Shown here one piece after another: positions 1-10,977 of a stretch of 64,000 nucleotides of DNA (positions are counted from its first letter, which is position 1; each line of letters starts with the position of its first letter). The position numbers and the translations under genes are program-made. Source of the DNA: Dipteris shenzhenensis (lineage: Eukaryota; Polypodiophyta; Polypodiopsida; Gleicheniales); NCBI GenBank assembly GCA_047967505.1, contig CM106538.1. One strand, given 5' to 3'. The notes below the pieces were generated by a model. It saw nothing but the letters and a program-made list of their open reading frames with translations, was not told the DNA's origin and ran no database searches.

Positions 1-520
1 GGGCTTCTCTCTTGCCTGCAGCATATACTACCCTCTCACCACACCGCGAAGGGTGTCCCAATCTGAGACAGTGCACTCTTGCACTTTTCGACTATGCTAC
101 CTACAAAGATTTGCTCCCAAACTCGAAAAAGGAAAGCAACACTGATCCTCTTACCAAGACACTGTGAACTTGGTTTGCTTTCTTGAGCTCCTTACCATGA
201 ACCAAGCTCTGATACCATGTAAAGAGAGTGGGAGAGAAGTATGGAGTCTCACTTGTAGCTTTCTCACATACACAATGGGGGAATACACACAAAGGTGGAG
301 GCTAAAAACAGTTTTCCTCTTCTTAGTTGTAAAAGCCAAAAGAATCTCTCTTAGTACAAAAGGAATAGGTGAATCCTATATGTGGGTCTCAAACCAAACT
401 CAGCTAGCCTAGGTGGCATACTAACTGAGCCACTAACTAGAGTACATAAAGGTAGCTATCATCCAGCTATCATCCAGCTATTATTCATGGGCGGTGTACC
501 AACCGCATCTGTAGCTAACA
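1..520 (-). mobile_element. 5' end of a minus-strand LTR retrotransposon, cut by the window edge
   Basis: A segment that begins TG and ends CA (218-520, about 303 bp) is preceded on its left by the reverse complement of the initiator-Met tRNA primer-binding site. On the minus strand the order is therefore 5' LTR, primer-binding site, leader. Positions 1-205 would be the start of the internal region; I see no gag domain in it. The partner LTR lies outside the window, so the LTR ends rest only on the TG...CA boundaries and the primer site. A Copia element is more likely than Gypsy given the short LTR, but this is inference. Confidence 0.55.
206..217 (-). promoter_or_regulatory. Primer-binding site (tRNA-iMet type)
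   Basis: Reverse complement of TGGTATCAGAGC, directly next to the TG of the putative LTR at 218. It would prime minus-strand DNA synthesis of the truncated element. Confidence 0.7.
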
Positions 521-835
521 AGTCGGTGACATAAATGCACGATGGTCACCCTGGCATATCATGAGTGGAGCTCGATATCTCAACAATCCAAATCATGATA
601 TGACTTGTTCATACAAGAACATGTCTGTTGACCTAGCATCATACCTTTTTGTCACCTTAGCCTTCCCACTTAGTGAAATAATTAGTGGTGGTGACAATGA
701 TGTATCACACGTGTGTGCCATTCTTCAAAGGGTTGACTAATGAAAACACCAGTAAGGGACATTCTATTGTTTGTTGTGCTATAGGATTCAATAGAGTTGT
801 TCAACAATCAGCTGATACTACATTGCATCCTTGAT
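521..835. other. No recognisable feature
   Basis: AT-rich sequence between the LTR and a Gypsy remnant. It may be a decayed continuation of the Gypsy element on the minus strand (integrase side), but I could not read a domain. Confidence 0.3.
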
Positions 836-1330
836 TAATGTACATGCCCTTTCCTTGTTGAGGGGCTTGTCTTGCCAAAACCCATTTTTCAAGAAGTGAC
901 CAATCTCCTCTGCCCATTCTAGTATTAAATCCACGGGAAATAATGGGGCATCTAGAAGATTGTCATCAATGCCAATTGGTGGCTCGCTATTGGGAATTTA
1001 CAACATGTGATCAACCAAGACATGGGTTTTATCGTTGCAAAATATGATGGTAAAATCAAATTCCAATAAAATTAGCATCCATCATGTTATTTGCTCAGCC
1101 ACGCAAGGCTTGTTCAATAAGTAAGGAATTACCTAATGATTTTTAAAAAACACAAACTTGTTAGTAGCAAGTAGTGATGAAACTTCTTAACAATGTAAAC
1201 CATCTGAAGACCTTCCCTTTTTATGGTCATATAATTCATATCTTCTTTATTAAGTTGGTAGCTTGCTAAGTAGATCAAATGGAGTGAATTTCCATGCAAA
1301 ATAGTCCTTGCATTGTAACAGAATGGAGAT
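836..1330 (-). pseudogene. Decayed Ty3/Gypsy RNase H fragment
   Basis: On the minus strand, frames joined across several breaks read a Gypsy RNase H. Near 1270-1180 there is SYQLNKEDMNYMTIKREGL followed by KKFHHYLL, the usual tail of the RNase H fold. Near 950 lies PIGIDDNLLDAPLFPVDLI, which resembles the linker between RNase H and integrase in non-chromovirus plant Gypsy elements. At least two stops and frameshifts are present, so it is an old, dead copy. Upstream reverse transcriptase and downstream integrase were not readable. The strand matches the LTR at 218-520, but a link between them is unproven. Confidence 0.6.
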
Positions 1331-1944
1331 CAATGCTTCTTCCTATTTTTGCATGAGGTGACCAGTGATGTAGACCAGTTTAGGGCCTTCACCATCTTCT
1401 ACTAGGTTCACTTCCTTGTCTTTAGCTTATCCTCTTTCAACACCTCTTTGGATGGTTGTTTGTCCTGGTTGGGGCCTCCTTGATCTTAGCATTGGTGGTT
1501 TTGACCTTTGGGGTCTCTTCCTTTTCCACATTAACAAATCTTACAAGGGCTTTTACTTGGCTTAGTAGTGGACCTTTAGCTCAATGAAAATTCATGTGAT
1601 GAATTTTGGTTCCTCTAACATACATAAGCCAATGTAGGTTAGATTTTAGCTTGACTTCGCCCTTCCTATTCTTAGAAGCCTTGAGCATGTTGATCATGTT
1701 AAGTGATGTCTTGCACCTTCTGACCAGGCGTAGCAATCTATGTTTCACTCTTCTTCAATATGTTTATGGTTGCAAGTATATGCATCCAATTGTGAGAGGA
1801 TTTGGATCTAGAAGTGGAGCATACCAATGATCATCCCGGTCCTCACCCTCGTCCCTCTCACTACATGCTTGGAATACATTAATTGAATTCAACCATTGAG
1901 TACTTTGGATAAAGAAATAGGCACCCTATAATGATCATTGTATT
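1331..1944. other. Unassigned AT-rich DNA
   Basis: No convincing domain on either strand. Lys-rich minus-strand reading near 1400-1500 could be a worn Gypsy coding remnant. The plus-strand frame at 1606-1830 has no recognisable motif and is treated as chance. Confidence 0.3.
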
Positions 1945-2308
1945 GTGTCACTTCCCAAATTTAATAGAAATCTTAGTACTTACTTGCACAGATTTTACCT
2001 ACCCCATTAGGAAAAAAGGAAAATTGAGCCTAACCGACTACGACTGGTGCCTATATAAGAGCAAGTCCATGAAGCCCATTTCATCACTGGCTACAGCAAC
2101 CCTGATTCCTTAGCATTCAGCCTCCATCTTCTACTATTTCTAGCACACCATTGTAGCTTCTTTCACAGGAGCGCACGGTTGGGAGGCAGCGCCATCTATT
2201 GTATCAGTTCTATAGTAATCAAATTTTTGATTCTTTATACTATCTTGTTTTCACTCTTGCGTACGAGATCTTGTTATCTGTTGAGCACAGATGTATTATT
2301 TTCTTACA
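1945..2308 (+). repeat. 5' LTR of Copia C1 (start approximate)
   Basis: The right end is fixed by CA at 2307-2308 next to the primer-binding site. A TATA box (TATATAAG) lies at about 2052-2059, where a U3/R promoter is expected. The left end is uncertain because no second LTR copy is present for comparison. Confidence 0.5.
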
Positions 2309-2320
2309 TGGTATCAGAGC
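2309..2320 (+). promoter_or_regulatory. Primer-binding site of C1 (tRNA-iMet)
   Basis: Exact TGGTATCAGAGC immediately after the LTR end. Confidence 0.85.
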
Positions 2321-2378
2321 CTAGACTCTAGCAAGAAGATTTGGTAGTGTGTTTCTATTTGCGAGCAGATTATGAGAG

Positions 2379-5300
2379 ATGGCCCAGCCCGCAAGATTGC
2401 GAATCCCACCATTCGGCAAAAGCGGAAAGTTGGACGGTTCTAACTATCCACTCTCGAAGTTCAAGATAAAGACCATCCTAAGCGCATACGAGCTTTGAGA
2501 CACTGCTACTAGGGTGGACGTGAGGTCGGTTGTGAGACTGGATCCAGCCAATGTAGGAGCAGGACAACAGATAGTACCAACTACGGATGATATTCTCGCA
2601 TGGACAAGAAGAAATGCAGATGCACTGTGTTCTATTGTCTGCAGTGTTAGTGATTCCGTCATGGCGTTAATTCAACATGTCACCACAGCAGAGGAGGCAT
2701 GGACGGTCTTGAAAAATCAATACGAGACCACGAATCAGACGTGGATTTAGAATCTGGAGACTAAACTCGCGAATGAGAAGTTGTCTGAGTCTAAAGTGGT
2801 AGAGAAGTTCATCACCAGGGTGAAGAATCTGCGTGATCAGATGACTCCAATTGGCATCACCATCACCAGCGAGAATCTAGCACGAAGGTGCATACGGATT
2901 CTCCCACCAAAGTACGACGGTCTTGTTACGGTGCTGAATATGCAGAATAGAAATCTGCCCCTAAACTTTGAGGATTTCAACGCGATGCTTCTGGAGGAGG
3001 AGATGCATCAAAAGACGAGGACTGGAGAAGATTCGGCTTTTGGAACCGGATCAAAGAAAGGTAAGGGTAAGGACTCTAGTAACCCATCTTCTTCTGATGA
3101 TAAAAAGAGAAAGAAGAAGAACAAGTGCTTCTATTGCAACAAGGCAGGGCACAAGCAGAATGAGTGCCAAAAGAAGATTGCAGATGAGAAGAACGAAATA
3201 AAGAAAGAGTCCAGCAATAGCACGCAGGCAGTACCAATAGAGCTGTTCATCGCAATTGAGGAGATTTGCACGGAGGCAGTTCATGTACCTGCGGATGAAC
3301 TGTGGATCATTGACAGTGGTGCATCACGCCACATGACCAGTCGGAAGGATTGGTTTACCTCTCTACAGCCAGTAGGGAATGACATCCTGGTAGCAGTCGG
3401 CAATGATGCAAAATGCCCAGCAAAAGGAAAAGGTACGATTGCTCTCAAGTCAGATGGAGTGGTAAAACAGTTGTCCGATGTTCTTTATGTGCCAGATATC
3501 AAGAGGAACTTGTTGTCCATTTCTACAATCACGGATCAGGACCTCAAAGATCAATTCGATAAGAATGGTGCACAGATCTTGGATCTTCAAGGAAAGGTCA
3601 TTCGTAAAGGTACACGGCGCAACAACATTTACGAACTCTCAGCCTTCAGTGCTCGAGTGGATGTGAAGAGAACACTAACTTGTGGCATGAGAGGTTTGGT
3701 CATCTAAGCCTTAGTTCTTTGAAGGAGATGCATCAAAGTGGAATGATTGTAGACCTACCAGAAATTACAGATCTGCTTGATGTATGTGAAGCTTGCATGA
3801 TGGGCAAGCAGCATCGATAGCCCTTTCCTAAAGAGGCCAACAGGGCAAAGGCTTCTCTAGAGCTCGTTCACACGGACCTCTGCGGAAAGATGGAGATGAA
3901 AGCTTTGGGTGGTTCCTTCTACTTCATGACGCTAATCGACGACTACAGTAGAAGGATATGGATATACTTCTTAAAGACGAAAGATGAGGTTTTTAGTAGG
4001 TTCAAGGAATGGCATGTAATGGTCGAGAAAGAATCGGGGAGGAAGGTGAAGAAGTTGAGATCAGACAGAGGTGGAGAGTTCGCATCGACTAAATTTGAAA
4101 GTTACTTCAAAAGTCACAAAATCAAGAGGTAGAAACCCCTGCCACATACATCACAGCAAAATGGAGTAGCAGAACACAAGATGCGCATCATCTGTGAAAT
4201 GGGCCACAGTTGATGAAAGGGAAAGATTTGCCAAAGACTTTCTAGGCTAAAGCATGTAACACTACAGTTTACATCCTCAATCGTAGCTACACGAAGGCTG
4301 TGAACGGAATGACTCCACTGCAAGCCTTTTCTAGTAAGAAACCTTCAGCTGCATATTCCAGAGTTTTTCGATGTGACTGTTTTGTGCATGTCCCTGATGC
4401 TACCAGGACCAAATGGGAACCGAAGAGCCAAAAGTGTATTTTCTTGGGCTACAGTGAAGAGGCGAAGTGTTACCATCTCTATAACCCTATTACCAAGAAG
4501 GTAATTGTAGGTCGCGATGTGGTCTTCTCAGAACAGCCGCATCAATTGGAGGGAGATGCTTCCTTCCAAGACAACCACGACCAGGATATCCATCTAGTAC
4601 TGCCACCAACAGCAGACCGAACTCCCCCAATAGTGCTTGGGAGGATTCAAGACAAAGAAGATGAAGAAGAGCCTGCAGAACCACAACGACAATGGCCATT
4701 CCCAAAGTGGGTAAAGTAGCTTTTGGACGGCAGAGAACCTCCAGCCATTAAGGAGGAACCATCTGAACACCACCGGTCTAAGAGATTAGAGGAGCAAAGA
4801 AGGGCGCAAGAACACTTGGTCAACTATGCTTTGATGATAGAAGTGATCCGTGCTGATGAACCCAAGTGTATTGAAGAGGCACAAGGCAATGATAGGTGGA
4901 TGGAAGCTATGCAGTCGAAGTATGGCTCCGTAATGAAGAACAACACTTGGGACCTTGTGGATCGACCACCAAAATGCAAGGTAATCGGAACCAAGTGGGT
5001 GTACAATATCAAGTACAAGTCCGATGGCACATTGGATAAGTACAAGGCTCAGCTCGTGGCAAAAGGATTTGCATAGGTACATGGCTTTGATTATCAAGAC
5101 TTTTGCTCCCACAACTCGACTAACCACAATTTGCAGTGTTTTGGCTTTAATTGCCCAAGGAAGTTGGCCCGTGTTTGAGATGGAGGTGAAATCCGCCTTT
5201 TTGAATGGAGATCTCAAGGAGGAGGTATATGTGGGACAACCACCAGGTTTTGAGATCCCCGGTTCAGAAGGTAAAGTCTGCAAACTGAAGAAGGCACTTT

Positions 5301-6345
5301 ACGGGCTAAAACAAGCTCCACGAGCATGGTACCAGTGAATTGATGCCTACTTTCTGCAAAACGGGTTCAGGAGGAGCCCATCTCATGCAAATTTGTATAT
5401 CTTCAGAGGAGGCAGGTGTATGATCGTGGTCCTTTATGTGGATGACCTTGTCATAACAGAGAACCATGAAGAGAAGATCTCGCAGATGAAGCATTTGCTA
5501 GGAAGAGAGTTTAAAATGACAGACCTCAGACTGATGCATGTTTGTTTGGGGATTGAAGTTTGGCAGGAGCCGAAACAGATCTTCATTTCATAGCTGAACT
5601 AAGCTGGAGAGATAGTGAAGGCATTTGGCATGGCTGAGTGCAAGACAATTGGTACCCCTATGGAGGTTGACGCGAAGCTCTCAAACCAGGATTCATCACC
5701 ACTGGTGGATGAAGCGAAGTACAGAAGGCTTGTGGGTAGCTTGATTTACCTATGCAACACACGGCCGAACATCAGTTTTGCGATTGGTGTACTAAGCAGG
5801 TTTTCCAATAAGCCCCGGGAGAACCATTGGAGGGCAGGGATGCGGGTGCTGAAATACATCAAAGGCACACTTGATTATGGCATCACCTATACCAAGGGCA
5901 ACATCTTGACCGGATTCTGTGACTTGGATTGGGCAAGAGATGTGGACAGTAGGAGATCAGTGACAAGGTACTGTTTCTCACTTGGATCTGGAGTTGTGTC
6001 ATGGGTCAGCAAGAAGCAACCCACAATTGCTCTTTCTTCTACCGAGGCCGAGTACAAATCTGCATGCTTTGCTTCTTGCGAAGCAGTGTGGTTGAGGAGG
6101 ATTTTGGGGGACATGGGTGCAGTGTAGAACAAGCCTACGCAGTTATCATGTGACAATCAGAGTTGCATGGCGATTGTAAAGAACCCGGTGTTCCACGCTC
6201 ACATAAAACACATTGAGATTCAATATCACTTTGTACGCGAGCTCATCATGGATGGAGAGGTCGACTTGGAGTACTGTTCGACTACAGAGAATGCTGTGGA
6301 CATCTTCATGAAGGCTCTTGGAGCTATTCATTGCAATTTCAAAGA
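2379..6345 (+). pseudogene. Copia gag-pol polyprotein, inactivated (C1)
   Basis: The ATG at 2379 opens a gag with the Copia motif KLDGSNYP. In-frame stops follow at 2496 (TGA) and 2748 (TAG). An intact zinc knuckle of CX2CX4HX4C type (CFYCNKAGHKQNEC) lies at about 3127-3168, and the aspartic protease motif IIDSGAS at about 3306. A frameshift near 3675 precedes the GAG-pre-integrase motif LWHERFGHLSL. Integrase runs from about 3865 to 4450 (VHTDLCG, RSDRGGEF, QQNGVAE). Reverse transcriptase follows, with YVDD at about 5433, then RNase H (ALSSTEAEYKSA, CDNQSCMA) to about 6340. Further stops lie near 3817, 4130, 4718, 5074, 5336, 5591 and 6125. The gene would make a virus-like particle and copy its RNA into DNA; this copy cannot. 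Confidence 0.9.
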
Positions 6346-6350
6346 CTTGA

Positions 6351-7049
6351 TGATTACATATTATATTTGGTTGAAATTCTTCCTCTCAAACTATGGAACT
6401 TTCTTCTCCTCTCCACATCGCCCCCGCTCGACCCCCCTACTCCCCCTTGATTGTTTCCCCCTTGCATCTCGCCCTTGCTTTCCCCTTTCGCTTATCTTAC
6501 CTTGGCTTCATGCTACTGATTCCGGCCTCTCGCACAAGATCTTTGTGCTTCCTATATCATTTTTTTCTTGCTAAGGAAGGAAATCCTTCATAAAGTAAAA
6601 ATTGAAGAGACATAAAATACTAAACAAGAAAACAATTGAAGGGTTCAAGGAGGGAGCAGTCCTAGCACTCAACCCACTTTGTCTCATGTTGAAATATTAA
6701 GGCATAGGGAAGTAGATTTAGGCTACTTTAGTCTATTAATTCTTAATCAACACTCCTATGGACAAACCCCATCCTTGTGTACATGTGACCCACATTAAAT
6801 GTGTAGAAAAGCATACCAATCAATACAAGCACATTTGGGAGAACATATATGATATCCTTAAGCCTCTCTTTATTAATAATGCCTCCATGCTTTAGTGGAA
6901 GAATGATCTTCCTTTTGGGAAATTTCCATATGTAATATTTCAATTTTCTTATTCTATAATAATATGGCCAATGGCACTTTGGTTTTCTTTTCCTCTTAGG
7001 TGAAACCTCTATTCTTTTTATAGCAAATTCATCCTATTCTTATCATGAT
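6351..7049. other. No recognisable gene
   Basis: AT-rich DNA with a C-rich patch at about 6415-6475. It does not match the C1 LTR. The minus-strand frame at 6743-6943 has no motif I recognise. Confidence 0.4.
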
Positions 7050-7600
7050 GTCAATATGAAATTTGTGTGACGCTCGCCTGATTGCATTATAATATGTAGA
7101 GCTCTAACGGAGACACTATTGATTGCATTTTGCTATAGCACCAACCTACTTTGGATCATCCTAAGTTGAAAGACTACTGTATTAAGGTCTAGTAGGTTGC
7201 TGGTAGAGAGACCTTAATCTGGTGTTAATATCAAATTCACTATTGTCTTGTCAACTCTTTATCTTATTGCAGTATAAGATTCCTACTCATGTGACACTCC
7301 TCTGATCGTATCATATCATGCAAAGCAAAATTGGAGTTACTATTGGATCATCTTAATGTGAAAAGCCACCAGATTAAGGTCTACTAGGTCAAACACACAT
7401 TGCTTGATGAATCCATTAATATTAATTGACCGTGTGTTGAATATTATAATGTGCTATGGGTTTGAATTTTTCTTTCTTTCTTTGACACAAGTTGCTAACT
7501 TTATATCTTGGAGCATTTCTACAAGGATTTGCTCATATGGTATATCGATTGACCATGTGTTGAAGATTATAAAGTTGTGCTATGGTTTACTTTTCAAAAA
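7050..7600. repeat. Imperfect internal direct repeats
   Basis: Two pairs of related segments are visible. GGATCATC..TTAAGGTCTA.TAGGT occurs at about 7152-7196 and again at about 7345-7389. A segment with ATTGACC.TGTGTTGAA.ATTATAA occurs at about 7425-7450 and 7549-7575. This looks like decayed tandem or segmental duplication rather than a gene. Confidence 0.55.
7470..7580 (+). repeat. Left member of a direct repeat flanking the LINE fragment
   Basis: The pattern CTTTCTTTCTTT, then CAAGTTGC..ACTTTATA, CTTGGAG and GACCATGTGTTG recurs in the same order and orientation at about 8830-8940. Identity over about 100 bp is estimated by eye at 70-80%. The pair brackets the LINE remnant. Confidence 0.6.
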
Positions 7601-7984
7601 TAAAAAACTAAAAAAAATAAATAGAAAGTGCCGAATATATTAACAGTGGGGGAGGGGAGTCCCTTTAAAAAAGAACTGCCCAAGGCCTACACTCCTAGAG
7701 TAGGTAGAACTCACTTCAAAAGAGTGACATAAGCACCAGGCTAGATCACCCAAGCATTGGCTTTTCAAAGACTTAGTCTGGCCCAAGATCTCAGTGAGGT
7801 CAAACAAGGATGACTTAACAATGCCCATGATCACCCCCTCCTCATACCGCGGGGCAAGATCTTTCATGAACACAGCTTGGTTCCTGGCTGACCAAATCGA
7901 CTAGCAAACGGCTCCTCGAATAAAAGTCTAGCAAGCCTCCAACCTGGAGGGTAGTCTAGTAGAGTCCCCTAGCAAACCCATCTT

Positions 7985-8814
7985 CTAGTTTTTGACCAGA
8001 TAAAATTTAGTCATCAAGCCTACTTCCCTCACAGCTCTCTCGACTTTCTTCCAATACCCTTTGGTGACTGAGCAATGCCACATTAGGTGATGTATCGATT
8101 CCACTGCGTGACCACACAAAACACATAGGGGGAGACTTGGAAGATTTTTGCTAGCTTGTGTCTGACCACCGGGAGCCATTGATTTATGATCTTCCAAAGG
8201 ATGAAATTGAACTTGCCCGCACAATAGGTTTGCCATACTTCCTTTAACTTGCTATGCCACCAACCGTGGGCACGATGGAGACCCCACTTTTTATTCAGAC
8301 TCCAGACCAATAGATGGCTTTCCAGCAGCCCCTTATACACCGGTTTGGCAGAGATCTTCCTTAGTGGGGATCCTAGATTTAGGACCAAGATCCTAGTCCC
8401 TTTCAGAAAATGATGCGTGCGCACCTCAAATTTAGATATGCCAATGAGGCTCCGTTAAGCATTACAACCTTGCTCCACCAGATACTTTCGATCAGCCTTG
8501 CATCCCCTTTAAGCCCTCTTAGATTCCTCCATGAACATTTGTCAATTTTACTGTCCTCCAAGCTGAAACGAGTCTAGCCATTAGGTCAGAACCTTTAATC
8601 CGAAGAGGGAAGTTTGAAAACAGCCTGGCGAACCAAGGAAGCCCTTCCACGCTCCAACCTTAGGACTTATCCCTTTCTCAATGAGCCACCTAGCTACCTC
8701 CATCCACGAATTAGAGTCCTTAAAGAGGCAAGGGAGCCACTTACTAATGAGGGAGACATTTTTAATACCCATGTCAAGGATGTGCAGGCCCCCTTGCTGT
8801 TTGGGGCACTCCTT
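7985..8814 (-). pseudogene. LINE (non-LTR retrotransposon) pol C-terminus with zf-RVT domain
   Basis: The minus strand begins near 8814 with CPKQQGGLHILDMGIKN, the block that follows the reverse transcriptase in plant L1-type ORF2. It continues to about 8585 in one frame. After breaks it reads FNFILWKIINQWLPVVRHKL and then CVLCGHAVESIHHLMWHC at about 8130-8070. This is the plant reverse-transcriptase zinc-binding domain (zf-RVT), with its Cys-Cys...His-Cys ligands still visible. Two or more frameshifts separate the parts. The endonuclease and the catalytic reverse transcriptase are absent, so this is a 5'-truncated copy. No poly(A) tail is clear at the 3' side, where poor A-rich sequence lies near 7595-7625. 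Confidence 0.8.
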
Positions 8815-8824
8815 GGCTATACTT

Positions 8825-8940
8825 TACTTTTTTCTTTCTTTCTTTCTATTTTTACGCAAGGTGACAACTTTATACCTTGGAGTATTGCTACAAGTTTTGC
8901 TAATACAATATATCAATTGTCCACGTGTTGCATATCATAA
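8825..8940 (+). repeat. Right member of the direct repeat flanking the LINE fragment
   Basis: Counterpart of 7470-7580: CTTTCTTTCTTT, CAAGGTGACAACTTTATA, CTTGGAG and CACGTGTTG in the same order. Confidence 0.6.
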
Positions 8941-8954
8941 TAGAGAAGGATAAG

Positions 8955-9440
8955 ACACCACCATGGACAAAGTATTGAAAGACAATATCTGAACTTGTCA
9001 TTTTCTTTGTCTGTTGGCACACTATCATACATACTTGGCATTATACACTTGGAAATACTCGAACAATATTTCGATTAAAAAAACACATAAAATTGTTGCA
9101 AAGAAAGAAACCACTATGGACAAAGTATTGAAAGACAGATATTGTTATAGATACTTGAAAGTATGATATGAATTTCTCAGTTTCTTTGCCTATTGGCATG
9201 CTATCATCCATGTAGGGTATTATACACTTTGAAATACTTGAACAATAATTTCGATTACAAACATGTAAAGAATAGAGTACAAAAAGACACCAACATAGGC
9301 AAAGCATTGAAAGACAATACTATTACAGATACTCAAAGTAGTATGATATGAATTTCTAATTTTCTTTGCGTATGGGCATGCTACCATATATACATGGTAT
9401 TGTACACTCAAAACTAATTTAGAAGTCTCAACTACATTTA
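8955..9440 (+). repeat. Three imperfect tandem copies of a 150-170 bp unit
   Basis: Each unit carries AAAG.ATTGAAAGACA, then TTTCTTTG..TATTGGCA.GCTA and AT.ATACA....TATTATACACT. Units start near 8962, 9113 and 9285. The second and third units also occur in the larger duplication at 10911-11260. Confidence 0.65.
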
Positions 9441-10910
9441 TTTGAGGAGCAAATACAAAATGAAAATGAATAAACGTACATCCTTTAATGTCTCCTAGAC
9501 AAAAAGTAATTAAAGACAAACTTGATTACATTTATTCTAGCAACAACAGATACACAAATATTTATTGTACCCAATGAACGAGGAGGCAGTGTGTTAGGCA
9601 GTCTTGTTAATTTAAGGGCAAATGGAACCTTTGTTGGGGGTTTTCTGATTTTGAATTCTTTGCCACATGTTAAATGCTTATTTGATGCTTTACAAAAAGC
9701 GCCTAAAGATTATTATCCCTTGAACATGATATATTTTATTTGCACTGCCTCGTTATAGGGACTACTATAGTACTACCTCATTACACGGACTCCTACAGAA
9801 CTGCCTAATTACATGATATATTTTGTTAGCACTGCCTCGTTACAAGGACTACTATAATGGAGGACTGAAACTCCTTTGTGAAATTCTACGTGTAGTTTTT
9901 CAAAAAAGAAACTAAGTTCTGTGTTTCAAATTGCCATTTACGGAGATCATTAAAGAACATATGCATTTTAATAGCCTAACTCCCTAGTTTGCTTTCCTTT
10001 TGGCCTACCCTCTCGGTAGATCTAAGTGGAGGTTCGCTTCTCTAAGAAGCGAAAATTCAGAATTTAATTTTATGATTGGTCCAACTCCCCACTTTCTATG
10101 TCTTTCCCTTGAGGTCTTTACACACCGCCCAAGTCCCCGCACGCCAAGCCTTTGTTGTAGGGGCATGCTGCCACATTCAAAAAGCTTATTGGATCCTTAA
10201 AAAAAGGAGGTTGGACAAAGTTGGGTAGCCAAGACCCCTTGCCCAAGAGCATGGGCGAGGGGTTTACATTGTTGCAAGCATTTATTGCTTAGGGGCTGGT
10301 GGGGCTTGAACCTCCCATACCTTGCCACATCTCCATGGTAGTGTGTAATGATCCCTGCCCGCCATGGAGGAAAAATAGCAACTTGGGCAGGTGAGGGCTT
10401 GGTTTGTAAAGACCTTAAAATCTTCCGCCTTTTCCTCTACTCTCTCCCCCCCCCTCTCTCTCTCTCTCCTTCCTTTATCTCCGGTAGTCCTACACATCAT
10501 CTTTTTCGCTTTTGTGATCTTGTATGAATGATTAAATATCATTCACCTTCTTTAAACTAACAAGAGGTCAGGACTGAGCTTCCCTCTAAGAGGGGTTTTT
10601 TATCCAAAAGAGCTTGCTTTACCAGTATTCTAGGAGGGAGTGCTCTCTTGTTTGGTAAAAGGGAAAGCGTGAGAAAGGTCATTTTGGCATGGAGTGCATG
10701 CATGACACAGATAGATCTTGATTGTTTGAGAAAGTGTTGTCTATGGCTTCCTTGATTAGTCTGTTGCTTCTCTAATCAGTTCGCACTATTTCTGAACTTC
10801 TCGTAGCTCTGTTCCTTTCACATGATCCAGCTTCCCTGCCATCATATAAACTCGTAGCGCCCCTTCTTAGCCATGGAGGAGAAGAAACAAAGAAAATCTA
10901 AGAAGAAGCA
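9140..10910 (+). repeat. Copy 1 of a large tandem duplication (5' region of the host gene)
   Basis: Aligned by eye with 10911-12455, the same landmarks appear in the same order: the 160-bp units, the GAGGAGGCAGTG segment, three CTGCCTCGTTA..GGGACT blocks, the CTCCTTTGTGAAATTC segment, a CT-rich tract, and finally the start codon region of the coiled-coil gene. Copy 1 ends just after codon 13 of the gene. It differs from copy 2 by a 303-bp insertion (10111-10413) and by about 45 extra bases near 10795-10845. Identity looks above 90% in most blocks. Confidence 0.85.
10111..10413. mobile_element. MITE-like insertion with terminal inverted repeats
   Basis: The two ends are inverted copies: GTCTTTACACACC at the left (from 10114) and its near-complement GGTTTGTAAAGAC at the right (to 10413). 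CTT is duplicated on both sides (10108-10110 and 10414-10416). The paralogous copy at about 11967-11980 lacks the insert and reads TTTCCCTTAAAATC, a natural empty site. No transposase is encoded in 303 bp. A 3-bp target duplication fits PIF/Harbinger or CACTA families, but the ends match neither consensus that I know. The inside contains GGTTCAAGCC on the minus strand, a possible polymerase III B box, so a SINE-like origin is a weak alternative. Confidence 0.6.
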
Positions 10911-10977
10911 TATGTTACAGATACTTGAAAGTATTGAAAGACATATATTGTTACAAATACTTGAAAGTATGATTTGA
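10873..10977 (+). pseudogene. Truncated duplicate of the first codons of the coiled-coil gene
   Basis: The ATG in a good context (GCCATGGAGG) starts MEEKKQRKSKKKH, nearly the same as the first 13 residues of the gene at 12417. At that point copy 1 of the tandem duplication ends. The frame then runs into the start of copy 2 for 21 codons and stops at 10975-10977. If transcription starts upstream, this would act as an out-of-place short upstream reading frame of 34 codons. A functional product is unlikely. Confidence 0.75.

Larger units (their letters stand above)
1945..6350 (+). mobile_element. Decayed Copia LTR retrotransposon (C1)
   Basis: Order on the plus strand: part of a 5' LTR with a TATA box, primer-binding site, gag, protease, integrase, reverse transcriptase and RNase H, which is the Copia (Pseudoviridae-type) order. 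Coding capacity is lost through about ten stops and several frameshifts. The sequence just before the primer site (2150-2308) is not repeated after 6350, so the 3' LTR is missing and the element is truncated at its 3' end. The LTR start near 1945 is a guess. C1 proteins resemble those of C3 (46090-49058) more than C2 or C4, judged by eye from the gag and reverse transcriptase motifs. Confidence 0.85.

Noticed and set aside
2309-2320. Integrated pararetrovirus (caulimovirus-like) sequence suggested by iMet primer sites
   Set aside because: Every primer site that could be assigned lies next to an LTR, and coding domains follow Copia or Gypsy order with integrase. No movement protein or caulimovirus coat domain was seen.
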